DNA of 64,000 nucleotides. Source: Acidobacteria bacterium Ga0077534 (GTDB taxonomy: Bacteria; Acidobacteriota; Blastocatellia; Pyrinomonadales; Pyrinomonadaceae). A program made the position numbers and the translations under genes. The notes below the pieces were generated by a model that was not told the origin of the DNA, did no database searches, and saw only the letters and a list, made by a program, of their open reading frames with translations. The stretch spans positions 62,001 to 126,000 of the forward strand of contig LNEI01000016.1 of assembly GCA_001464455.1 (NCBI GenBank). Reading direction: 5' to 3'. Numbering within the stretch: position 1 is the first letter of the stretch; each line of letters starts with the position of its first letter. Positions 20,074-29,076 of the stretch are shown in pieces.

Positions 20074-21957
20074 TCATCTGTCGACGAGAGGGAATGCCTG
20101 CATACGATTTGCGTCCGATGAGTAAAGAAGGCTCGAGGACTCATCCGTCACAAACTGCGGGTCAGGCTCAGAAACCAGCGCAAATCTAGCATCGCGACCG
20201 GTGTGGACATTCACGCCGACGAGCCCTTTTTTGTCGTACGGCCGCGGCAGGTCGGTGTAGAAATACATGTGGTTGGAACGCAATGCCGCGAGCCGCTTCC
20301 GACGAAGAAAATAATCCGAAATTCGGTCTGCGTATCGAGCCGGATCAATACGGTCGAAAATGCTCTCTCTTAGCTCGCCACGAGTCGGCGTAAGACTTTG
20401 AACTGCCCGTCCCTTCACAATATCAAGGGCATCAAATCCGTTCAGTAATCCGATGTTCAAATTGTCAACACGACTTGCAGTGATTCCAAAAGAATATATG
20501 CGCCGATTTACGTAACTTCTGACCCCGTTTCCGGCGAGCGTTGAGAGACTCACCGATCCAAATCGACTCTGTAACCCTGACCATCGAAACGAATTTGCGG
20601 CCGTCATCATAGTCATGCCTGTGCGAGCGAACCGCAATGCAGAGGTTGCTACGCCGCCGTATCGGAAATAAATGGCAGCAGCTCTAGCCGCAATCCCCGC
20701 GATAACCCGAAACGCACCCCGAGACGGAGCCGTATGACGAACCCGCCAAGTTTCGACCGAGATTTTCCCTGGCGACCCCACAGAAAATGCCGCGATCTCA
20801 TTTCTTCCACCGATTACAGCATCGCCCGATTCGTTAACCAGCACAAATTGTGCGTTATCGACCTTGTGATCGCGTTTTGCCGCTCGTTTACCGTTCCGAG
20901 CGTCAATCATAATAAGGTCGTCCTTGTCCGCGATAAGAATCGTGTTTTGGTCGACAAACTCGAAATTTGTCATCCCTTTGTCGGCACCCTTGTAACGCCA
21001 GAGCGTTTTCCCGTTGGTGGTATTAATCGCGGACACGCCGTAGGGGCCTTTTTCTTTCAGTTCGCCGTCCTTTAGTTGTGTGAACTGGCCGCCGGTGCGA
21101 ACGTAAAGCACGCTTCCAACGAGAGCCATTTCTGCACAAATGCCGAGGTCGTCGGCCTCCCAATCCTGCTTTCCGGTGCGTCGATCGACCGCTCGGATCT
21201 TGCCTTTTCCCGAGATGTAAATGTATCGGTCGTCATAAACCGGGTCGGCTTCTGTCAGCGCGAGGCCGTCCTCGTTGATCTTGAATTTCTCGCGTTCCTT
21301 CTCCTTTCCCGTGCGGGCGTCGAACGAGGTCGAGCCTTCGTAGAACAGGAAAAGCCGTCCATCAAGCAGCAGCGGAGCACGGTAATTGTCTAGCGTGTAG
21401 TCAATATCGCCCAAATTCTCGCCAAAACGTGTTGGCATCATTTCGATGCTTGTATCGAGTTCGCGTTTCCAGAGTTCGTCGCCGGTCGAGAGCTGTAGGA
21501 CGTGAACCGTCGGCTTTTTCTTGAAATTATCATCCGCTTTCCCACGCGGATGTTTAACCAGCACGACCGCGATCAGATCATTCTCAGGATCGACCGCGAG
21601 CTGCATCACGTCGCCCTTGACCTTGTCGCTCTGCCAGATCCGCGAACCTGTGCGCATATCGACAGCCTCAAGACGTGAATTTTTGCCTTCGTCGCGCGAG
21701 AAGAGGATCAGGTCGGTGTCGGGAACCGGCGTGACCGATGTCGCGTTGATATTCCCGGTCGATTGTCTCCAGATACGTTCGCCTGTCTGTCCATCGATCG
21801 CGTAAAGGCTTCGCTCGGTTCCGGCGAGGATGATGCCGAAATCGGTCGTTTGATAAAAGCGAATTTTCGAATCGAGATTCGATTGCCACGCGGGCTGAGC
21901 AACTGAATTTGCCGCGAAAACGCACAGGATGCACAGAAGTAAAGCTAGTGCTTTCAT
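20074..21957 (-). CDS. secreted PQQ-like beta-propeller repeat protein
   Basis: LYAIDGQTGERIWRQSTGN; INTTNGKTLWRYKG repeats. Confidence 0.8.
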   Translation of the reverse strand: MKALALLLCILCVFAANSVAQPAWQSNLDSKIRFYQTTDFGIILAGTERSLYAIDGQTGERIWRQSTGNINATSVTPVPDTDLILFSRDEGKNSRLEAVDMRTGSRIWQSDKVKGDVMQLAVDPENDLIAVVLVKHPRGKADDNFKKKPTVHVLQLSTGDELWKRELDTSIEMMPTRFGENLGDIDYTLDNYRAPLLLDGRLFLFYEGSTSFDARTGKEKEREKFKINEDGLALTEADPVYDDRYIYISGKGKIRAVDRRTGKQDWEADDLGICAEMALVGSVLYVRTGGQFTQLKDGELKEKGPYGVSAINTTNGKTLWRYKGADKGMTNFEFVDQNTILIADKDDLIMIDARNGKRAAKRDHKVDNAQFVLVNESGDAVIGGRNEIAAFSVGSPGKISVETWRVRHTAPSRGAFRVIAGIAARAAAIYFRYGGVATSALRFARTGMTMMTAANSFRWSGLQSRFGSVSLSTLAGNGVRSYVNRRIYSFGITASRVDNLNIGLLNGFDALDIVKGRAVQSLTPTRGELRESIFDRIDPARYADRISDYFLRRKRLAALRSNHMYFYTDLPRPYDKKGLVGVNVHTGRDARFALVSEPDPQFVTDESSSLLYSSDANRMQAFPLVDR

Positions 21958-21996
21958 GCGGTTAGTTTAACGCTATTTCGGCATGAGCGAAAGGTT

Positions 21997-23163
21997 TTAT
22001 TGGATACGATACGCCCTACCCTTCCACACCAAAACCACAGTACCGCCGAGGTTATCTGCAATGCTTCGCAGGCCGCTGTCGAGTTTTTTGTATTCGTCGG
22101 TCCCGCGGCGGAAGTTCACGGTCGCCTGGTTTTTGTAGGCGGAATCGTACCACGCTCCGTTGCGGTTGTTGAACGTCTTGCCGCCGACCGAGCGTGTAAC
22201 CGGCATGTCAAAGGTCTGATTCTGGATCTGGTTTTGCTGAATGTTAGTCGGGCCAGAGCGGACAGGGCCGCCTTTTGCCGGAGCGGCGGGCAGATCGCGC
22301 GTGACCGTTCGAGTCGCGCTCTTTTTCATCGCGTCCGCTCTATCGTCATCTTTTGATTTCTCTTCTTCCTTTTGCGAGCGTTCGGCCAGAACTTCGTCGG
22401 AAAGAACCGGAGGCGGCGGAGCGGCTCCCTTGGGCATTGGTCTTGTTTCTACTTCAGCACGAGGTGATTCGCCGCCCGACGCAGGTGTGCTGGCTGAAAC
22501 TCCGCCGACGAGGCCGGTGTCAGGACGTTCCGCAGGCAGCGTGACTGCTCGTAAATCCTCAGGTTTCGGGGTAGCAAGCGGGGAACTGGCCGCAACATTT
22601 GCAGTGGCAGCCGCATTGGCGGCCTTGTTTGCCGATGCGATCTGATCCATCTGATCCTGCAACAGTGGAGCCGCCGCCGCGTTTGCGGACGGTTCTGAGG
22701 CAGAAGGGCCGCCGGCCGGACGTTCGTTTTCGGTGATCTGAGCGACACTGGAATTGGCGTCATTCTGACGCTCGCGGATAATCAAAACCGTTAGCACGCC
22801 GCCGAAAAGCAGGACAAGCAGGCCCATCGCCATCGCGAGATTGGGCGTTCTAAACAGCTTTTGGTACCACGGAATAGCCACCGCAAGAACTGGCTCAGAA
22901 ACGACGGAAGCGGCTTTTACGTCCGCTTCGGAAGCAAAAAGCATTGATTGGGAAAGGATCCGTCGACAGCGGTCGCAATCGGCGAAGTGCTCCATGTAGA
23001 GCGTTCGCGTCTTGGCCGGCAGCGCATTCTCGACAAACGCCGCGATGGAATCGGCGTCGATGTGCTTCGTCTTTTCGGGCGGTTCATCGCCGACGAGCAC
23101 ACCGCGACCATCCCGCGCACGGCGGAGGATCGCATCCATTTCTTTGTCGAATTCCAGTTCCAT
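21997..23163 (-). CDS. anti-sigma factor with zinc-finger (ZAS-like) N-terminus and single TM
   Basis: HFADCDRCRRIL (HxxxCxxC); hydrophobic LAMAMGLLVLLFGGVLTVLI; adjacent to ECF sigma gene. Confidence 0.8.
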   Translation of the reverse strand: MELEFDKEMDAILRRARDGRGVLVGDEPPEKTKHIDADSIAAFVENALPAKTRTLYMEHFADCDRCRRILSQSMLFASEADVKAASVVSEPVLAVAIPWYQKLFRTPNLAMAMGLLVLLFGGVLTVLIIRERQNDANSSVAQITENERPAGGPSASEPSANAAAAPLLQDQMDQIASANKAANAAATANVAASSPLATPKPEDLRAVTLPAERPDTGLVGGVSASTPASGGESPRAEVETRPMPKGAAPPPPVLSDEVLAERSQKEEEKSKDDDRADAMKKSATRTVTRDLPAAPAKGGPVRSGPTNIQQNQIQNQTFDMPVTRSVGGKTFNNRNGAWYDSAYKNQATVNFRRGTDEYKKLDSGLRSIADNLGGTVVLVWKGRAYRIQ

Positions 23164-23172
23164 TTTAAAAAT

Positions 23173-23285
23173 TAGCCACAGAGTTCACAGAGAGCACAGA
23201 GTAAAAAGAAGTATTGTTTGCAAGAACCATGACTTTCATTCAATATCACCTTTCATCTCAGTGATCTCTGTGTCGTCTGTGGCTA
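23173..23285. repeat. MITE-like inverted-repeat element (CACAGAG type)
   Basis: TAGCCACAGAGTTCACAGAGAGCACAGAG at left; reverse complement of right end TAGCCACAGACGACACAGAGATCACTGAG; 24/29 matching. Confidence 0.75.
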
Positions 23286-23302
23286 CGGTTTTCGTAACCC
23301 GT

Positions 23303-24265
23303 CTATAGAACGCCCACACCTACGATATCTTGCACGATCGCCAGTAACAGTAATGCGGCGAACATCGTCTCCAGATTGATCCCGAGGCTCGCCGCCGCGT
23401 CGCTGAGGTGACGTTTGACCTCGGTGTCGGTCCATCCGTGCTGCGTTTTCAGACTCTTTTCGACGCCTTTGCGGATCTCGCTTTGCACGCGAGTGAGCTT
23501 TCGGCTTGCTGTTGCTTCGTGATAGCCGAAGGTCGCGGCGATGTCTTTTAATTTCAGGCTGTCAAAATAATATAGTTTCAGGATCAAACGATCCTCGGCC
23601 TTGAGCCCCGCGATCGCTGAGCTGAGGGCTGCCGAAACGTCAGCCGTTGTCCGGCCTTCGCTATAAAGTTCCTCAGGATTTTCAATATGCGAACCAAAAT
23701 GCGGCCCGTCGCCATTCGAAGCCTCGTTTGCCAGATTCTCAAACTCCCGGTCTTCCTCGATCTGGACAAATTTCGACACCTTTCTAAACTGATCTACCGC
23801 CAACTGCGAAACCACCGCACGCAGCCACCCTGCCAGCGAGCCACGGCCCGAATAATACGCCAGCTTACTCTTCTTATTCCCGTCGGCATCGACGCGAAGC
23901 CCATAAAGCTCTGCCCAAATTGAACTTGCAAGATCCTCAGCATCCTCGTTATTCGAAGAGATCTTGCGTGCAGCCGACTTCACCGTCGAATCAAAATTCG
24001 CAACCAGGTCTTCCCAAGCCTTCTCATCGCCCTTTTCACAGGCCACGATCAGACAAAGGTCATCCGCCCTGATCTCATGCACAAAATCCTCTATCTCAAC
24101 ATGAGCCGCACCGGGATTATCACGCAGCAAATACTTCTCAACCGTCGCCTCAACCCGCCCCGCGATGTCGTCACCCGTTAGAGCACGCGAATTCCCGGCG
24201 CGAGAGATCAAATGCTCTATCGCCTCGCGAACCGTATTTTTGTGCTTCTCAGGAACCGCGCTCAT
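23303..24265 (-). CDS. RNA polymerase sigma-70 family (ECF) factor
   Basis: DDLCLIVACEKGDEKAWEDLV; RGSLAGWLRAVVSQLAVDQFRK; DRLILKLYYFDSLKLKDIAATFGYHEATASRKLTRV. Confidence 0.88.
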   Translation of the reverse strand: MSAVPEKHKNTVREAIEHLISRAGNSRALTGDDIAGRVEATVEKYLLRDNPGAAHVEIEDFVHEIRADDLCLIVACEKGDEKAWEDLVANFDSTVKSAARKISSNNEDAEDLASSIWAELYGLRVDADGNKKSKLAYYSGRGSLAGWLRAVVSQLAVDQFRKVSKFVQIEEDREFENLANEASNGDGPHFGSHIENPEELYSEGRTTADVSAALSSAIAGLKAEDRLILKLYYFDSLKLKDIAATFGYHEATASRKLTRVQSEIRKGVEKSLKTQHGWTDTEVKRHLSDAAASLGINLETMFAALLLLAIVQDIVGVGVL

Positions 24266-24346
24266 TCGAAAAAGGTGTCACGATTTTAGCACTGTTTTGA
24301 TGTAAGGTGGAACGAATCGCGTTGTTTGGTGTCTAATTAAGTTGGG

Positions 24347-25021
24347 ATGCGGATGACTCATATTGCCTTGTCGATTTTATTCTTGCTTTGTTGTTTTTCA
24401 GCGACAAAAGCGCAGGTTAAGGGGGTCGTCGACCCGTCTGCTGCAAAAATTGGGATTGTTAATGGTAGTGCGAGTTATTTGCCTAACCCGATTTATCCAA
24501 AACTACCAATTGACGCATGCGCGAGTGGACCGGTAAGCGTTCAGGTTTTGATTGGAAAGAACGGTCGAGTTAGGAAGGCGGAGGCAATTTCAGGAAACTC
24601 ATTTTTCCGACCATCCGCGATGAAAGCGGCAAGGCAAGCAAGATTTCGAAACATCGTCGACGGCCCGCCGGTCGAAACTTGGGGAATCCTAATCTACAAC
24701 TTTCCTCCATCGCCGGGTTGTCAACAAAATAAACCGTCCAACGTTCCCATATGTAACTCCTTAGCAACGTCTCTTCCGAATCCCGACTTCGACCCCAGCT
24801 TTGTCAGCGACAACCAAACGGCCGTTTACGTCGATCTTCTAGTCGGGAAAACGGGCGGGGTTATATCGGCTAAGGCGGCTTCGTCTGTGCCGGAAATTCG
24901 ATCTGCTGCTGAAGCCGCCGCTCTCAATGCAAAGTTTCGAATCACTACAGACCGAGGCATTCCGGTCGAAATCACATGTCGGGTTGTCTACCGGCTACCC
25001 TCCGCGAGTAATCCTCAATAG
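24347..25021 (+). CDS. secreted protein with two TonB C-terminal-like segments
   Basis: Signal peptide; VSVQVLIGKNGRVRKAEAISGNSFFRPSAMKAARQARF and VYVDLLVGKTGGVISAKAASSVPEIRSAAEAAALNAKF. Confidence 0.65.
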   Translation: MRMTHIALSILFLLCCFSATKAQVKGVVDPSAAKIGIVNGSASYLPNPIYPKLPIDACASGPVSVQVLIGKNGRVRKAEAISGNSFFRPSAMKAARQARFRNIVDGPPVETWGILIYNFPPSPGCQQNKPSNVPICNSLATSLPNPDFDPSFVSDNQTAVYVDLLVGKTGGVISAKAASSVPEIRSAAEAAALNAKFRITTDRGIPVEITCRVVYRLPSASNPQ

Positions 25022-25901
25022 ATCGCTCGGTTGCCATCCAGTTTCGCGATCGTTTGTACGCATCGATCTTCCCAGTACGTGCTAGCAGGCTAAGGTACTC
25101 TTGTGAGTATGGAAACTTCTTCGCGAGTTCGGATAGTAAAACGTATTCGTCATCGCCCTGCAATCCGGCGGCTTCGAGGTAGATATCTAGCGACCGTTCG
25201 ACGGCTTGAGCGATGAAAAGCTCGAACGGTTCATAATTTCCGTCGTTTGCAGCGTCGAGAGAGCGGTAATATTTTCGGCGGTCGTTGACGAGAATGATCG
25301 CTGGCGGAAAGCCCTCCCGCATCAGGAGCAAATTCATCAAAAGCCTGGCTGTCCGTCCATTCCCGTCGTAGAACGGATGTATCCAAACAAAGCGATGATG
25401 AAACCGAGCAGCTAGATCTACGGCGTCGAGTTTTTCCGCGTTTACGCGCAACTCGTTCAGCAGATCGCCAATGAGTTCGCGGATCTTTAAATGATTTGGC
25501 GGCACGAAATTAGCTCCGAGTATTCGGACACGGCCAGTTCGATAGCGGCCTGCGAATTCCTTTTCGATGTTGTCGAGAACCAACCGATGGATCTCGAGTA
25601 TCTCAGCTTCATTAATTGCCGATCTTGTTTTAGCCAGAGTCTCTACAAACTCAATGGCTTTCTGATGGTTGTTGATCTCGAAGTGTTCCGCGAGAGTTTT
25701 GCCGCTAACCGTTAGCCCGTGCTCGATCACCATTCGAGTTTCCCGCAGCGAGATCGTGTTTCCCTCGATAGCATTCGAATTGTATGTCCACTCAACCGAA
25801 AACTCGGCCCTCAGCCGCTCAAGCGCCGCTTTTGGAAGTGGCCGTTGTTTAGCAAGAGTTTCCTTCTTTTCGAGAATACGTTGTTGAATGTTTGAAAGCA
25901 T
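24972..25901 (-). CDS. Fic-domain protein with N-terminal inhibitory motif and C-terminal HTH-like region
   Basis: TYNSNAIEGN (S/TxxxEG/N); FVWIHPFYDGNGRTARLLMNLLL; C-terminal YSQEYLSLLARTGKIDAYKRSRNWMATERSIEDY. Confidence 0.92.
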   Translation of the reverse strand: MLSNIQQRILEKKETLAKQRPLPKAALERLRAEFSVEWTYNSNAIEGNTISLRETRMVIEHGLTVSGKTLAEHFEINNHQKAIEFVETLAKTRSAINEAEILEIHRLVLDNIEKEFAGRYRTGRVRILGANFVPPNHLKIRELIGDLLNELRVNAEKLDAVDLAARFHHRFVWIHPFYDGNGRTARLLMNLLLMREGFPPAIILVNDRRKYYRSLDAANDGNYEPFELFIAQAVERSLDIYLEAAGLQGDDEYVLLSELAKKFPYSQEYLSLLARTGKIDAYKRSRNWMATERSIEDYSRRVAGRQPDM

Positions 25902-25935
25902 ATCGGATAGGTCCAATATTAGACCTATCCGATAT
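25900..25935. promoter_or_regulatory. perfect 14-bp inverted repeat (8-nt spacer) over Fic start
   Basis: ATATCGGATAGGTC-caatatta-GACCTATCCGATAT. Confidence 0.75.
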
Positions 25936-25990
25936 ATCGTGCAAGCGATTTTATTTTTCCAATGTTAAGAATTGTATTATTATACTTTTT

Positions 25991-26257
25991 ATGGAAATCA
26001 CCGTTTCAATACCGGATACTTTCGTGCCGCTTCCGTTTGAGAGCGAGGAAATCTCACGGCAGTTGCTTGAGGCATATGCTATTGAGCAATACAGGATGGA
26101 GAAAATTAGCGCGGGCAAGCTTCGCGAAATCCTTGATCTGTCAGTAGACGAGGCTAATATCCTTTTAAAAGAGCATAAGGTATCGGTGGACTATACGTTA
26201 GACGATCTAGAGGAGGATAGTCGGACTGTTGAGGTGTTTCTAAAAAAGTTTAAATGA
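25991..26257 (+). CDS. UPF0175 family protein (putative antitoxin)
   Basis: MEITVSIPDTFVPLPFESEEISRQLLEAYAIEQYRMEKISAGKLREILDLSVDEANILLKEHKV. Confidence 0.85.
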   Translation: MEITVSIPDTFVPLPFESEEISRQLLEAYAIEQYRMEKISAGKLREILDLSVDEANILLKEHKVSVDYTLDDLEEDSRTVEVFLKKFK

Positions 26258-26748
26258 TTACTATTTCCGACACGACTCCAATTCATTACTTGATCATTTT
26301 GGAAAGAGCGGAAATACTGCCGAAAATCTTTGGAGAAATCATTATCCCGGAAGCGGTGGCCGAGGAAATGATGCATCCGAAAGCTCCGCCGGAAGTAAGA
26401 AATTGGATTGCTTCTCCGCCAGAGTGGGTGCACATTCGCAGTCCAAGAAACATATACCTGCCTACGTTAAAAGGACTCGGAAAAGGAGAGATCGCCGCGA
26501 TAGCTCTTGCGATTGAAGAACAGGCCGATGCGGTACTCATGGATGACCGCGAAGCGATTCGAGAAGGTAAAAGCTTAAATCTCAATATTTTTACCACCTT
26601 ATCGGTGCTTGAGATTGCGGCAATCCAGAACCTCCTGAATTTTGAAGAAGTGCTGGAAGAGTTGAGTGAAACCAGCTTTCGTATGCCTCCGGATGAAATC
26701 AAGAAGGAATACCTTCGACGCGAATCGGAAAGAAGGTCTCTACAGTAA
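26254..26748 (+). CDS. DUF3368 / PIN-domain putative toxin
   Basis: ISDTTPIHYLIILER; GKGEIAAIALAIEEQADAVLMDDREA; 4-bp overlap with UPF0175 gene. Confidence 0.88.
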   Translation: MITISDTTPIHYLIILERAEILPKIFGEIIIPEAVAEEMMHPKAPPEVRNWIASPPEWVHIRSPRNIYLPTLKGLGKGEIAAIALAIEEQADAVLMDDREAIREGKSLNLNIFTTLSVLEIAAIQNLLNFEEVLEELSETSFRMPPDEIKKEYLRRESERRSLQ

Positions 26749-26750
26749 AA

Positions 26751-27860
26751 TCACTTCAAATGCTTCCGCAAAAACGACACGATCTTATAACCGTCGTAAT
26801 AGACCCAAGGTTTTTCGCCCAAAGTGTAGTGTCCGCAGGGAATAGTGACGGAGCTATGTTTGATCTTGTGCTGTTTTAGGGCGTTGATCGTGTCGCGTGA
26901 CAGGTCGACTGGGAAGCTGAGGTCGTAGAGGGTGTAGATATAGCGTTGGGGACGCGGCGGGAGTCTGGCTAGGCGATCCATGTACGCCATGGGCGAGATG
27001 GGCAGCCAGTATTCGCGTAGCTCGTCGAGGGTGACGTTGTCGCCGATGGCTTGTTTGACGTGATAGGTCGAGAGGCCGTGCCAGACGACGTCTGCTGGAT
27101 AGCCGGAGACGTGGTTAAAGACGGCCGTGTCGATGTCCATATCGTGCGTAAACGCAAAAAAGCCAACGCATGAACCGATACTGGTGCCGACGATGCCGAT
27201 CTTTTCGTAACCCTGCTGCTTCAACCAACGCACCGCCGAACGCGTATCGACGACTGCCTGACGCAGTGATTGCAGCGTCCGGCCTACATTCGGAGCGACG
27301 AGATAATCAGCACGTTCCAACTCCGGCGGCATGCGTTCCTCGTGATAGGGAAGCGTTAATCTAAGGGCGGAAAAGCCCACTTTATTAAATATTTTGCAGA
27401 GGTCGTAATACGTTCCGGCCTTTGCATTCCAATGCGGCAGGACTAGGACGGCGGATTTTTTGTTGGTTGCATGCGGAAAGTATTTGGCGTAAGCCGTGTT
27501 GTTTTCGGGCGAAACGGTTTTGATGCCGCTGGTCCAGGTCAGCTTAGTCAGCTTGTCTTCACCATTTGAGATCTCAAATTTGAAATCTAAAATTTCTGGA
27601 TTGATGAAAAAATCTTCGCTGTGCTCGACCGTGTTTTTGGAATATTGGCTAAACAGCTTTCGCGGGTCGTCGCCGTTTGGGTGATCGGTGATGTATTCCG
27701 TGCCCCATTCGAATTCGCGCACAATTCGGTTATCGTCACGCATAGCGTGCTGACGTTCCTGATTGTGCATGTAGCGTTTGAGCATATAGGAACGCGGACA
27801 TCCTTGTCCGCGTGTGTAAAATGAAGCGACTGGCGGACAAGGATGTCCGCGTTCCGTCAT
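26751..27860 (-). CDS. alpha/beta hydrolase (N-terminus uncertain)
   Basis: LVLPHWNAKAGTYYDLCKIF; IGIVGTSIGSCVGFFAF (GxSxG); CGHYTLGEKPW; ORF start overlaps bshA stop and traverses a REP-like repeat. Confidence 0.75.
   Translation of the reverse strand: MTERGHPCPPVASFYTRGQGCPRSYMLKRYMHNQERQHAMRDDNRIVREFEWGTEYITDHPNGDDPRKLFSQYSKNTVEHSEDFFINPEILDFKFEISNGEDKLTKLTWTSGIKTVSPENNTAYAKYFPHATNKKSAVLVLPHWNAKAGTYYDLCKIFNKVGFSALRLTLPYHEERMPPELERADYLVAPNVGRTLQSLRQAVVDTRSAVRWLKQQGYEKIGIVGTSIGSCVGFFAFTHDMDIDTAVFNHVSGYPADVVWHGLSTYHVKQAIGDNVTLDELREYWLPISPMAYMDRLARLPPRPQRYIYTLYDLSFPVDLSRDTINALKQHKIKHSSVTIPCGHYTLGEKPWVYYDGYKIVSFLRKHLK
27789..27855. repeat. REP/BIME-like element: two perfect 23-bp inverted arms, each itself a hairpin
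   Basis: GGAACGCGGACATCCTTGTCCGC (27789-27811) and GCGGACAAGGATGTCCGCGTTCC (27833-27855). Confidence 0.9.
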
Positions 27861-28999
27861 GCGGCGGCAGCTTTGGCTTTGTTGACTATCTTTTCGTAGA
27901 AAGCGATGTATTGCGGAATGATCTTCGATGTTGCATATCGTTGAACCGCCAACTCACGGCCGCGTTCGCCGAATGAGCGTCTTAGATCTTCGTCATTTAA
28001 CAGCCGTAGCGTGTCAACGCTCATTTTTTCCACATCGCCGACATCGCTGAGGAAGCCGGATTCGCCTTCGTTGACGACCTCGGGGATCCCGCCGATACGG
28101 GTGGCGATCACGGGGACTTCGCATGCCTGGGCTTCGAGAGCTGCGAGGCCGAAGGATTCAAGTTCGGAGGGCAGCAGGAAAATATCCGCGACTCCGAGAT
28201 AGTCGGCAATGTTTGCCTGTTTGCCGACAAAGGTCGTGTGTTCTTTTACGCCGAGCTGTTCCGCACGGTAATAAACCGCCGAACGTTCCGGGCCGTCGCC
28301 GACCATGATGAGTTTTGCGTCAGTCCCTGCCGCACGAACCTTTGCGAGGATCTCGACGCAGTCATTGGGGCGTTTTACGTGACGGAAATTAGATACGTGG
28401 ACGAGCAACCGTTCGCCGTTTGGAGCGAGTTCGCCACGAAGAGGCGAATCGGGAAGCCGCATGTAATGCTTCTCGCAGATAAAATTTGGAATGACCTCGA
28501 CGTCGTCAAAATCGAAGGTTTCGATCGTCGCTTGTTTCAAAAATTTTGAAACCGCGGTTACGCCATCCGATTGCTGTAATCCGTAACGCGTGATCGGCAG
28601 GTAGCTACGATCTGCACCGACGAGCGTTATGTCGGTTCCGTGTAGCGTAGTGATCACAGGCACGTAGCGCTTTTGCTTGATGGACTCGCGGGCGAGTATC
28701 GCTGAGATCGAATGCGGTATCGCGTAGTGAACGTGGAGCAGATCGAGCTTTTCGGCACGGGCTACGGTTGCCATTTTCGTGGCTAGGGCAAGGTCGTATG
28801 GTTGATGTTCGAACAGCGCGTACGACATCATTTCGACCTCATGAAAGTGAATGCGTTCGTTCAGTTCGGTCAACCGCGTCGGCAGAACGGACGAAATAAA
28901 ATGCACGTTGTGCCCGCGTTCGGCGAGATCGCGGCCAAGTTCGGAGCCAACGATCCCACTGCCGCCGTATGTCGGATAAACTGTGATGCCGATGTTCAT
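27857..28999 (-). CDS. bshA: N-acetyl-alpha-D-glucosaminyl L-malate synthase (bacillithiol pathway)
   Basis: MNIGITVYPTYGGSGIVGSELGRDLAERGHNVHFIS; TTLHGTDITLVG; HVSNFRHVKRPNDCVEIL; GGIPEVVNEGESGFLSDVGD, close to B. subtilis BshA. Confidence 0.93.
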   Translation of the reverse strand: MNIGITVYPTYGGSGIVGSELGRDLAERGHNVHFISSVLPTRLTELNERIHFHEVEMMSYALFEHQPYDLALATKMATVARAEKLDLLHVHYAIPHSISAILARESIKQKRYVPVITTLHGTDITLVGADRSYLPITRYGLQQSDGVTAVSKFLKQATIETFDFDDVEVIPNFICEKHYMRLPDSPLRGELAPNGERLLVHVSNFRHVKRPNDCVEILAKVRAAGTDAKLIMVGDGPERSAVYYRAEQLGVKEHTTFVGKQANIADYLGVADIFLLPSELESFGLAALEAQACEVPVIATRIGGIPEVVNEGESGFLSDVGDVEKMSVDTLRLLNDEDLRRSFGERGRELAVQRYATSKIIPQYIAFYEKIVNKAKAAAA

Positions 29000-29076
29000 A
29001 GAGCCCCAATCTCGCTAAGCGTCCTCAGCAAACGATAATCGTAACAGTTTCTGTTACAAGACTCTACTAAGGACTT

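Noticed and set aside
29041-29057. GTAACAG-ttt-CTGTTAC hairpin between bshA and the sugar dehydrogenase gene
   Set aside because: Short, no T-tract, could be chance; insufficient support as terminator or operator.
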